64,000 nt of DNA from Flavobacteriales bacterium (GTDB lineage: Bacteria > Bacteroidota > Bacteroidia > CAIKAF01): assembly GCA_022402535.1 (NCBI GenBank), contig JAKRSD010000026.1, forward strand, positions 56,349 through 120,348. The letters run 5' to 3'. Each line of letters begins with the position of its first letter. Position 1 is the first letter of the stretch. A program made the translations under genes and the position numbers. This document shows, piece after piece, positions 22,824 to 30,341 of the stretch. The notes beneath the pieces were generated by a model. The model was not told the DNA's origin. It ran no database searches and was given only the letters and a program-made list of their open reading frames with translations.

Positions 22824-22858
22824 CGAAAAGACCGGATTAATCCGGTCTTTTCGTTTTT
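22824..22858 (+). terminator. Rho-independent terminator of the rpl-rpo operon
   Basis: A perfect 15-bp inverted repeat: CGAAAAGACCGGATT (22824-22838) and AATCCGGTCTTTTCG (22839-22853), followed by TTTTT. Being symmetric, it could act in both directions. Confidence 0.92.
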
Positions 22859-22869
22859 AGTACAAATTG

Positions 22870-22904
22870 GTATCAGGTATCAGGTATCAAGTATCAGGTA
22901 TCAA
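22870..22904. repeat. Five tandem copies of a 7-bp unit (GTATCAR)
   Basis: GTATCAG, GTATCAG, GTATCAA, GTATCAG, GTATCAA run head to tail between the rpoC terminator and the DUF3467 gene. No spacers, so this is not a CRISPR; probably slippage-generated intergenic DNA. Confidence 0.85.
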
Positions 22905-22945
22905 GATTTTTTAACGATTAACAGATAACGATTAATCAATAACTA

Positions 22946-23031
22946 ATCTTTAAGCGCAGCGGTCCGATTGCTATCGGACTTTTATCTTTGCTCTTTGAGC
23001 GCAGCGGTCTATTAAAGATTGCTACCTTTAC
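22946..23031. repeat. Two imperfect direct copies of a hairpin/promoter module
   Basis: AATCTTTAAGCGCAGCGGTC (22946-22965) recurs as CTCTTTGAGCGCAGCGGTCT around 22991-23010, and each copy is followed by GATTGCTAYC. In the first copy GTCCGAT/ATCGGAC (22962-22968 with 22973-22979) makes a hairpin with TTTTAT behind it, then TATCTTTG (22983-22990). The second ends in TACCTTTA (23023-23030), likely the -7 box of the DUF3467 gene. Confidence 0.6.
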
Positions 23032-23049
23032 ACTTAAAATAACACATAC

Positions 23050-23358
23050 ATGGAGAACAACGAAAACCAACTCAGCATAGAGTTATCGGAAGAAATTGCG
23101 GAAGGCACCTACAGTAATCTGGCTATTATTACTCATTCCAATGCGGAGTTTGTGATTGATTTTGTAAAAATTATGCCCGGTGTGCCCAAAGCCCGCGTGA
23201 AAAGCAGGGTGATCCTTACCCCTCAGCATGCGAAACGTCTGTTGATGGCGTTGGGCGAAAACGTGGCCAAATACGAAGCCGTGCATGGAACCATTAAAGA
23301 AGCCGATCCCATGCCGCCTATTCCGATGAATTTTGGAGGCCCCACGGCACAGGCTTAA
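23050..23358 (+). CDS. DUF3467 family protein
   Basis: A 102-residue protein of the DUF3467 family: YSNLAIITHSNAEFVIDFVK, then VKSRVILTPQHAKRLLMALG and NVAKYEAVHGTI. The family is widespread in bacteria and archaea; its function is unknown. No signal or membrane segment. A C-terminal low-complexity tail (PPIPMNFGGPTAQA) is typical of the Bacteroidota versions. It follows the repeat-bearing gap after rpoC and has its own likely promoter (TACCTTTA, 23023-23030). Confidence 0.88.
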   Translation: MENNENQLSIELSEEIAEGTYSNLAIITHSNAEFVIDFVKIMPGVPKARVKSRVILTPQHAKRLLMALGENVAKYEAVHGTIKEADPMPPIPMNFGGPTAQA

Positions 23359-23538
23359 GGGGTTAATATCGTTATTTATTGAATTGACAGATAATAGCTT
23401 TTGGGAGGGTTGATATGAAACCTTTCCGACAAGTGCGAAAATTTGTAAAATGCCAAGAGGTACATTTTGTCGAATTTTGTTTGGCTTTATTAAGGACTAT
23501 TCATTACTTTGTGAAACTTAAATTAATTATCATTTAAC

Positions 23539-24705
23539 ATGAAAAAACTATTACTAAGTCTTGCCGTATTATTCTCAGCAAGTCAATTATTTTCTCAATC
23601 TATTGAGAACCAAGCTCCAAGAAAAGTTCATTTTGATGGCACTAAAAAAACATTTGGTGTTGTGGGGGCAAACCAAGATAAAGGCCTTGAGCAAATGTGG
23701 GTGGACTACAGTGTGGCAAGTTTTGATGATTTCTTAACCGCTTGGCCTTTTAATTCTGACTATGTTTTAGCAGATACAATTGGGCCAGGAATCAACAATT
23801 TATTTAGCAAGGCAGCTGTTGGTATTACTGGGCAGCTTGCAGGTTATATAGATTATATTGATTTAGAAGAAAAGTTTACTTCATTAAATCCTTCATTTAC
23901 AAGCGTTATTGATAATGTTTATCCTTCTGGATATGAATTAAAAATTGATACATTTTATGTAGGTTTTACTCATCAAAATCAAACCGGTTTATGGAATTAT
24001 TTAGAACCTACTATTGTCACGTTAGGCGGTGGAGGAACTGGAGCACCTACTAACACCGTTTTATGGAGCACTAGAGATTCTGTAAATCAATCACAGACAA
24101 CAGATTTAAACTCTATTGGATTGTTTCAGTGGCCGGTTAATATTACCATTCCTGCAAATCAAAGAGCCGGATTAGTGTTTAAATATTTTGCTCCGAAACA
24201 AGATTCATTATTTATTGCGGGCAGCGGTCTTGATTCAGATGATAATCAGGTGATTGAAAATCCTTCAGCTTATCAAACATCTTGGATGGGGTTAGTATAT
24301 TTAAGTAATGGTGCTTACATCAGAAATACTAATGTTGGATTTGGTAATCCTGTTGGTTCTGCTGGTTGGTTTTTTGCTCAAAACTGGTGGATATGGGCCA
24401 ATGTTACATATGTGGATAATTCAAGCATAAATGAGCAGGATGCTTTCGGTTTTAAAATTGAACCATTGTATCCAAATCCATTTGCTCAATTAGCTAATAT
24501 AAGATACACTATTGAAAAAGAATCTGAAATAACCTTCGAACTAACTGATGTTACAGGTAAAGTTGTGTACAATGAAAGAATTGGAAATCAATTTCCCGGA
24601 ACATACACATACCAATTACAAAGAGATAATTTGAATTCAGGAGTTTATTTTTATTCATTCATTGTGAATGGGAATAAAGTAACCAAACGAATGATTGTAG
24701 AATAA
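23539..24705 (+). CDS. Secreted protein with T9SS type A sorting domain
   Basis: A 388-residue exported protein. Signal peptide at residues 1-20 (LAVLFSASQLFSQ), a beta-rich body of about 280 residues that I do not recognise, and a C-terminal sorting domain beginning near residue 312 (IEPLYPNPFAQ) and ending VTKRMIVE. That domain directs crossing of the outer membrane by the type IX system and surface attachment. It is clearly more AT-rich than the rpo genes upstream. It is followed by a strong terminator (24717-24748), so it is probably transcribed alone. Confidence 0.8.
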   Translation: MKKLLLSLAVLFSASQLFSQSIENQAPRKVHFDGTKKTFGVVGANQDKGLEQMWVDYSVASFDDFLTAWPFNSDYVLADTIGPGINNLFSKAAVGITGQLAGYIDYIDLEEKFTSLNPSFTSVIDNVYPSGYELKIDTFYVGFTHQNQTGLWNYLEPTIVTLGGGGTGAPTNTVLWSTRDSVNQSQTTDLNSIGLFQWPVNITIPANQRAGLVFKYFAPKQDSLFIAGSGLDSDDNQVIENPSAYQTSWMGLVYLSNGAYIRNTNVGFGNPVGSAGWFFAQNWWIWANVTYVDNSSINEQDAFGFKIEPLYPNPFAQLANIRYTIEKESEITFELTDVTGKVVYNERIGNQFPGTYTYQLQRDNLNSGVYFYSFIVNGNKVTKRMIVE

Positions 24706-24716
24706 ATTAAGTTTAA

Positions 24717-24748
24717 TTTAAAAGAGCCGCAAATGCGGCTCTTTTTAT
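24717..24748 (+). terminator. Rho-independent terminator
   Basis: AAAGAGCCGC (24721-24730) pairs with GCGGCTCTTT (24735-24744) around AAAT, followed by further T. It separates the T9SS gene from the next one, which starts 13 nt later. Confidence 0.9.
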
Positions 24749-24760
24749 ATAAAAAGAGTT

Positions 24761-25825
24761 ATGAGAAATGTTTTTGTTTTAGTTATATTTTTATTGGGTT
24801 TAGAAAATTTATCAGCACAAAATCCAATTTTAAGATCTGCGACTACTGGCTCTCCTCCTAATATGCCTGGTGTTTCGACATCTATTATGACACAAAGTAG
24901 TAATTCCAATTTTATTGGAATTGGCACTACTGCACCAACAGAAAGATTACATTTGCGTTTTAATTCTGAATCTGTATTTATACCTGGGGTCGGTTTTGTT
25001 TCTTCAAACAGAATGCCTGCTATTAGGTTTGATTTTCAATCTATTCAAGGGGTCGTAAATAACTGGAGAATAGGAGGCGGTGAAAATTTTATTTTGGAAA
25101 ACCTTACTACACCCCAACAGATTTTTTCAGCAGAACCCAATGGCAGCATTAAATTTAATAGAGATTTGTCTGTTAATTTAGTTCCTCATATAGCAGGTGG
25201 CAATAATGCTATAGGATTAAAAGTACCTGATGCAAATACAAGAGTAATATACTGGTCTTCTTTCACTTCCAATCCTTCAAATAATAATACTTCTGTACCT
25301 CTTGAATTTGTTTTCGATGCAATTGGAGCAGGGACAGTAGACGTATCTGTTATGAAGCTCATGCCATCAGGTCAGGTAAGAATTGGAAATAGTAATACTG
25401 TATATGATAATTTCACTTCAGGTAATGCTGCTAATATTAATAATACTGCAAGGTTAGTTGTTAATGGAAGTGTTGTTGCCAGAGGCTTTATAGCAACACA
25501 ACAAAATTGGGCAGACCATGTATTTTATAATTCCGCCAACAATCCATCATTAGCAGAAGAAGAGCAATCCATTCTGAATAACTGCACTCTGGTTGGAGTA
25601 CCCTCAGAAGAGGAAGCCGCAAAAGGTTTAAATCTTGCTGATACTGATGCTTTGCTCCTTGAAAAAATTGAACAACTGTATTTACATGTCATTGAGCTAA
25701 ATAAGAAAGTGGAAAAACTTACAATTGAAAATGAAAACCTAAAAAAGCTAAAATCAAATGAAAGGGTTAAAATGGTTGTTATTAGTATTTTTCCTTCAAT
25801 CTTTCTCAGTTTATTCTCAGAATGA
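24761..25825 (+). CDS. Tail-fibre-like surface protein with C-terminal coiled coil
   Basis: A 354-residue exported protein. Signal peptide about residues 1-19 (ENLSAQ), a repetitive body with the motif GIGTTAPTERLHLRF found in Bacteroidota tail-fibre/Peptidase_S74-like proteins, then ARGFIATQQNWADHVFY and a coiled coil (about residues 300-335: LLEKIEQLYLHVIELNKKVE). Family members normally end right after this coil. Here the frame runs on for about 15 odd hydrophobic residues and overlaps the next gene by 68 nt, which suggests that a stop was lost by a small indel. No T9SS sorting domain of its own. Function: surface or matrix protein, inferred. Confidence 0.7.
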   Translation: MRNVFVLVIFLLGLENLSAQNPILRSATTGSPPNMPGVSTSIMTQSSNSNFIGIGTTAPTERLHLRFNSESVFIPGVGFVSSNRMPAIRFDFQSIQGVVNNWRIGGGENFILENLTTPQQIFSAEPNGSIKFNRDLSVNLVPHIAGGNNAIGLKVPDANTRVIYWSSFTSNPSNNNTSVPLEFVFDAIGAGTVDVSVMKLMPSGQVRIGNSNTVYDNFTSGNAANINNTARLVVNGSVVARGFIATQQNWADHVFYNSANNPSLAEEEQSILNNCTLVGVPSEEEAAKGLNLADTDALLLEKIEQLYLHVIELNKKVEKLTIENENLKKLKSNERVKMVVISIFPSIFLSLFSE

Positions 25826-28550
25826 TTGTTTTGATATTTTTGGAACCTCTATTAATGAGTATCCGTCAGGTGTTGCAGTTTCTAATTGTATAAATATCAC
25901 AAGTAATTGTATAGCTCCATCAAATACTCCTAATACACCTTACCTTGTTACTTCTGGCAATTCAATATATGTATGGGGTGAGTCATATGTAAGTCCTGGT
26001 AATTCGAAAAATATAAGTTTATTAATAGATGAAAATTCATTATTAGTTGTCAAAGAATTTCCTAGTACTTCCACAATACCTAAAAATACTAAAATTGAGT
26101 TAGGAGTGCAGATACCTTTGGCTGCAATGGAAAAAGTCAATAATTACATATACAATTTACAAAACTCAGATAAATTGAACCCATTTGATCCTCAAGATAT
26201 TGATATACAGGCTACTTTTGAAAGAAAATCTGGCTCATTTTGGTTTGAAAAAGGGAAACAATACGGATTTTATTACAGAGATTACGAAAGAGATATATCA
26301 AGTGCTAATGTAAATAATTGGAAATGGATTGAGCAAGAGGTTGAAAATAAATTTAGAATTCGCTATACCCCTACTGAGGTAGGAAATTGGAGAGTAAATA
26401 TTACAATAAATATAAATGGTATGGGTAGTTTTGCTACTTTGCCGTACTACTTTCGAGTAGTTGAATCTAATAAAAAAGGCTATTTAAAAATAGATTCAGA
26501 CGACCCTAAGTATTTCTCAAGAGAGGGCGAATGGTTTTATCCAGTTGGCCAAAACCAGTGGGGGCCTACTTGTAAAGATTCACAATATTGTCAGGGCGTT
26601 TTACATGCAGGTGAAGAAGAATATCATAAAGTACAACCCTTAAAATCTTATTTATATTATCAAAACCTTTTAGACACAATGAAAAATAATGGAGCAAACC
26701 ATGTGCGTTTCATTATTGATGAAAATAGCAGTGATATCGAATTTGAGTTTTTGGGGAATTATTACAAGAGATTAAACCGGGCTTGGGAAGTAGATAAAAT
26801 TCTAGAAAAAGCTGAAGAACTCGATATTATAATGACTTTCAATTTAGCTCTCCATACGAGAATAGAGATTTTTTCTGTTTATGGTAAGCATTTTTCCGAC
26901 TGGGCTGGGGGTAACGGATTAAGATTAAATGATACAGCATATTGTTACAATCAAATTCAGGGGGTAACTTCACCTGTTGATTTCTTTACTAATCCAGACG
27001 CTAAACGATTTTTTAAAAACAGGCTTAGATACCTTATGTCCAGATACGGTTACAGTACAAGTCTAGGGCTTGTAGAACTTATAAATGAAGTTAATAATGT
27101 TGGAAAAAGTGATAATGTAAAGTACGTTCCAAGTCAAGTTGTTCCGTATTGGAGCTTAATAGACACGACAACTAATTTTGTATTTGGCGATACGGCGATG
27201 ACCCAATCTCCATCATTATACGATTCTGATACAACAGTGCCGTACAAAGTATATTTGTGGCAACACGAAATGTTGGGTTATTTAAAAAATGATTTGGGTT
27301 TAAAAGAACATATTTATGGTGTTTCTTATGCAGGCAATTCATTGAAATTAAATTTAAAAGATTCAACGTATTTTTCACCTAATGTAGATTATATAGGTTT
27401 TAATTATGGGTCTCTTTGTCCTGATCGATTTGAACGATTAAGAGAAATATATTGTAAATATCAATATCCTCAATGCCAGTATTATCTAGGTTTTCAGAAT
27501 AACAATAATATTCAGGGTCTTAATATTATGAAGCCTATAGTAAACAGTGAAATGGCGATGTTTAACAGAGAGGGTTGCGACGGCTATTCTGAATGGCTTA
27601 GACAGATTTGGTTCCCCCCTTTTCTGGGTGCGGCACACGCAGCCAATTGGGCATATCAGTTTCAAGATTTTTATCCTGTTTCGAGATATTTGGGGCACTT
27701 AAAAACTTTTTTAGACGGTTGTGATTTCAGAAATAAGTCCAATTTTGTTTGGACTCCTCATCATTATATAAATAGTTATAAAAAATTGGTAGAAACAGTC
27801 TATATGAGAGGGGTTGAAAATAATACACGTTTTCATGCAAGGGGTGTAGTATCTAACAGGACGTATAATTACTACACACTTAGCACGGATAGTGCTTCTG
27901 ATTGTAACGTAATGTTAACGTCAACAGATTGTGAAAATCATTATGCGACTGAACTTTACACATTAACGAATGTAAGCCATGAACTTTTTGATAATTCACA
28001 AAAAATTTACATAGACAACATGGGTGTTTCAAAAAGTTATATTGTTGACTGGTTTGATTGCTTAAATGGTGTTTGGGCTTCTAATCCACAGTTTATATCA
28101 AGCACATCAAGCGGTCAACTTGAATTAAAGTTTCCGACGTTATCGGCTATTGGTTCATCACCGTCTCCGATGTGGGCTTTTAAGGTAACTCCCAATTATA
28201 CCAGAACTGAAAATGCAGGTTTATTATTGCCAGCTATTAACAGTAAAAACGATGATTCAGATGTTTTAACAGAAGAAGATGAATATTTTAAGCTTGTAAC
28301 AGAAGCTGAAAATAGGAATATTATTGTTTATCCTAACCCTACAAATGGCGTTTTAATTGTAGAAAACTTAAATAGAAATTCAGAATATGGTTGGCGCTTG
28401 TCAACTTCAGCAGGTGATGTAGTTCTTTCAGGTAAATGGTCTGGTAATAACATCGAAATTCTAAATATTACCCATTTAGTATCAGGTTTTTATACACTAC
28501 ACCTGTCTAACTCTGTTCTAAATATTAATTTTAAAGTCATAAAACACTAA
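25758..28550 (+). CDS. GH5-like glycosidase candidate with T9SS type A sorting domain
   Basis: A 930-residue exported protein. Signal peptide (LLLVFFLQSFSVYSQ), an N-terminal beta domain resembling DUF5060 (about residues 120-230; KFRIRYTPTEVGNWRV), then a likely TIM-barrel with the DUF5060-linked pattern (EWFYPVGQNQWGP; NNGANHVRFI) and SLGLVELINEVNN, whose Glu would be the acid/base of clan A glycosidases. The C-terminus (IIVYPNPTNGVLIVENLN) is a T9SS type A sorting domain. Substrate unknown; a role in digesting or remodelling polysaccharide is inferred. Its start lies within the end of the preceding gene. AT-rich like its neighbours. Confidence 0.65.
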   Translation: MKGLKWLLLVFFLQSFSVYSQNDCFDIFGTSINEYPSGVAVSNCINITSNCIAPSNTPNTPYLVTSGNSIYVWGESYVSPGNSKNISLLIDENSLLVVKEFPSTSTIPKNTKIELGVQIPLAAMEKVNNYIYNLQNSDKLNPFDPQDIDIQATFERKSGSFWFEKGKQYGFYYRDYERDISSANVNNWKWIEQEVENKFRIRYTPTEVGNWRVNITININGMGSFATLPYYFRVVESNKKGYLKIDSDDPKYFSREGEWFYPVGQNQWGPTCKDSQYCQGVLHAGEEEYHKVQPLKSYLYYQNLLDTMKNNGANHVRFIIDENSSDIEFEFLGNYYKRLNRAWEVDKILEKAEELDIIMTFNLALHTRIEIFSVYGKHFSDWAGGNGLRLNDTAYCYNQIQGVTSPVDFFTNPDAKRFFKNRLRYLMSRYGYSTSLGLVELINEVNNVGKSDNVKYVPSQVVPYWSLIDTTTNFVFGDTAMTQSPSLYDSDTTVPYKVYLWQHEMLGYLKNDLGLKEHIYGVSYAGNSLKLNLKDSTYFSPNVDYIGFNYGSLCPDRFERLREIYCKYQYPQCQYYLGFQNNNNIQGLNIMKPIVNSEMAMFNREGCDGYSEWLRQIWFPPFLGAAHAANWAYQFQDFYPVSRYLGHLKTFLDGCDFRNKSNFVWTPHHYINSYKKLVETVYMRGVENNTRFHARGVVSNRTYNYYTLSTDSASDCNVMLTSTDCENHYATELYTLTNVSHELFDNSQKIYIDNMGVSKSYIVDWFDCLNGVWASNPQFISSTSSGQLELKFPTLSAIGSSPSPMWAFKVTPNYTRTENAGLLLPAINSKNDDSDVLTEEDEYFKLVTEAENRNIIVYPNPTNGVLIVENLNRNSEYGWRLSTSAGDVVLSGKWSGNNIEILNITHLVSGFYTLHLSNSVLNINFKVIKH

Positions 28551-28562
28551 CCGGAAGTTACT

Positions 28563-29057
28563 ATGAAAAAATATGTGCTTGTGTTGCTGTGGGGCTTGGG
28601 GCTGGGCTGGAGCGGTTGCGCCAAAATAGATAAAGAGTTTGAAGAGGTGGTGGGCGAATATCAGTTAGTAAGTGCAGAAGTGGATAAAATTGCCATAGCC
28701 CCTTATTATGAAACCTGGGGGTATGCCAACTATCCCATTAGTATTCAGGACGATTACCGGGTTGTGTTTACCAAAAAAGGGCGGCTACAGTTTTTTAAAA
28801 ACGGAGAAGTATTTGCCGAAGAAACACAACTGAACAGGCGCATGGAGTTGATTTTGGAGGAAGGGCTGATTTTGGATACACAAACCATTCCTGAATACTA
28901 TAATATCACAAGAATAACTTTCTCCAGAAACACAAAGTCGTTATCAATTTCTTTTAAAGAAAACTTACCCCAGGCAAAATGGTACGGCCTGCAGCATGTA
29001 GAAGTTGTCACTTACCCGATAAGGTATATTATTAGGCTTATTTTTAAGCGCCTGTAG
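28563..29057 (+). CDS. Hypothetical lipoprotein
   Basis: Unrecognised 164-residue protein with a signal peptide and lipobox WSGC (Cys at residue 19), then FEEVVGEYQLVSAEVDKI, reminiscent of the lipocalin-like opening seen in many Bacteroidota lipoproteins, and strands typical of a small beta-barrel (DDYRVVFTKKGRLQFFKNGE). Lipid anchoring in the envelope is a safe inference; function unknown. It starts 12 nt after the glycosidase-like gene and could be co-transcribed, though its base composition is closer to the downstream genes. Confidence 0.65.
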   Translation: MKKYVLVLLWGLGLGWSGCAKIDKEFEEVVGEYQLVSAEVDKIAIAPYYETWGYANYPISIQDDYRVVFTKKGRLQFFKNGEVFAEETQLNRRMELILEEGLILDTQTIPEYYNITRITFSRNTKSLSISFKENLPQAKWYGLQHVEVVTYPIRYIIRLIFKRL

Positions 29058-29141
29058 GGTAGGTGTGGGGTATGCACGCCGGGTAAAATCTTTTTTTGCT
29101 TAAGGTTGGTGTTGCGCAAAAAAGGTGATTAGGCCTTTGCT

Positions 29142-29171
29142 TTTGGTTTTCCCGCCCGGATGCTATCTTTG
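29142..29171 (+). promoter_or_regulatory. Promoter of the glycosyltransferase gene
   Basis: TTTG at 29142-29145, an 18-nt spacer and TATCTTTG at 29164-29171: a complete consensus match. Transcription would start within a few bases of the GTG at 29178, so the mRNA is probably leaderless. The ATG at 29160, upstream of the -7 box, would not be transcribed from here. Confidence 0.75.
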
Positions 29172-29177
29172 TGCATA

Positions 29178-30341
29178 GTGAAACTAGTTGCCGTACTGCC
29201 CCGCTTTCCGTATCCTTTAGACAAAGGGGATAAACTGCGTGCTTATCATCTGTTGCGGCAGCTTTCCCAACGGCATCAGATATACATTTTCGCCCTCACC
29301 GATTCGCCCGTATCTACAAAAGACTTTAAAGCCGTGGAACAATTCGCAACGGCCGTGGAGGTTTTCCGGTTATCACGTTGGCGTATTCTGCTCAGGCTGC
29401 TTGGCAATGTGTTTTCCCGCCTGCCGTTTCAAACGGCCTACCATACCGATTCCCGCGCTTTACGACGCTTTCAGGAATTTGTAAATTCCCATAACCCCGA
29501 TGCAGTGTTTTGCCAACTGATCCGCACCGGCGAATTTGCCGCACATATTGCGTGTCCCGGCATACTCGATTTTCAGGATGCCTTATCCGAAAATATGCGT
29601 CTTCGCATAGGGCGCGAAAACCCCTTTCTGCGTCCGCTTTTCCGTATGGAATATAAACGCCTGTTGGCCTACGAACGCGAAATGCCCAACCGGTTCGTGT
29701 CCCTGTGCATCATCTCCGAAAAAGACCGTCAGGCCCTGCCCGAATCGGTACAGGCCCAAACCCGGATTGTGGGAAATGGAATTGATATGCAATTCTATAA
29801 ACCCGTAGAAGCCCAAACCCAACCCATAGATTTACTTTTTGTGGGCGCCATGTCGTACCGTCCCAATATTGAAGCCGCCATTTTTTTGGTGAAACAGGTA
29901 TTGCCCCTGTTGACGCTAAAAGGGCTGAATCTGAACATAAGCATTGTAGGGGCCGATCCGGTGGCCGAAGTGAAAGCGCTGGCTTCGGAAAGGGTAACGG
30001 TTACGGGCAGGGTAGAAGACACCCGTCCGTATTATGCCTCTGCCCGGCTTATGGTGGCTCCCATGTTCATCAGTACGGGGGTGCAGAACAAAATATTAGA
30101 AGCGGCTGCTATGCTTGTCCCTGTGGTAACCACTCCGCAGGCCGCCGAAGCGGTCGGAAATCCCGAAAAACAATGTTTTGCCGAAGCGTCCACGGCAGAG
30201 GAATTTGCAGAGAAAATTGCCTATCTGCTCCAAAATTCAGAAATTTCCGCAGCATATTCCCAACAGGCCTATGCGTATGTTCAGCAACATTTTTCGTGGG
30301 AATTCTGTGCCCAGCAACTTGAAAACTGCCTGAAAGCATGA
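29178..30341 (+). CDS. Glycosyltransferase, GT4-like
   Basis: A GT-B fold glycosyltransferase of about 387 residues that transfers a sugar from a nucleotide donor, probably in envelope polysaccharide synthesis. The N-terminus (PYPLDKGDKLRAYHLLRQL) resembles the Stp1-type sugar transferases. The donor-binding half shows LLFVGAMSYRPNIEA, TVTGRVEDTRPYYASARLMV and the EX7E-like STGVQNKILEAAAMLVPVV. I chose GTG 29178 over the in-frame ATG at 29160, because a full consensus promoter ends at 29171. The stop overlaps the start of the M1 peptidase gene (ATGA), so those two are co-translated. No other polysaccharide genes are adjacent. Confidence 0.85.
   Translation: MKLVAVLPRFPYPLDKGDKLRAYHLLRQLSQRHQIYIFALTDSPVSTKDFKAVEQFATAVEVFRLSRWRILLRLLGNVFSRLPFQTAYHTDSRALRRFQEFVNSHNPDAVFCQLIRTGEFAAHIACPGILDFQDALSENMRLRIGRENPFLRPLFRMEYKRLLAYEREMPNRFVSLCIISEKDRQALPESVQAQTRIVGNGIDMQFYKPVEAQTQPIDLLFVGAMSYRPNIEAAIFLVKQVLPLLTLKGLNLNISIVGADPVAEVKALASERVTVTGRVEDTRPYYASARLMVAPMFISTGVQNKILEAAAMLVPVVTTPQAAEAVGNPEKQCFAEASTAEEFAEKIAYLLQNSEISAAYSQQAYAYVQQHFSWEFCAQQLENCLKA

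Noticed and set aside
22870..22904. Possible CRISPR from regularly repeated GTATCAR
   Set aside because: Units are 7 bp and contiguous, with no spacers, and no cas genes are present.
29160..29177. ATG at 29160 as start of the glycosyltransferase
   Set aside because: It lies upstream of and within the promoter (-7 box 29164-29171); GTG 29178 fits both the promoter and the family N-terminus.
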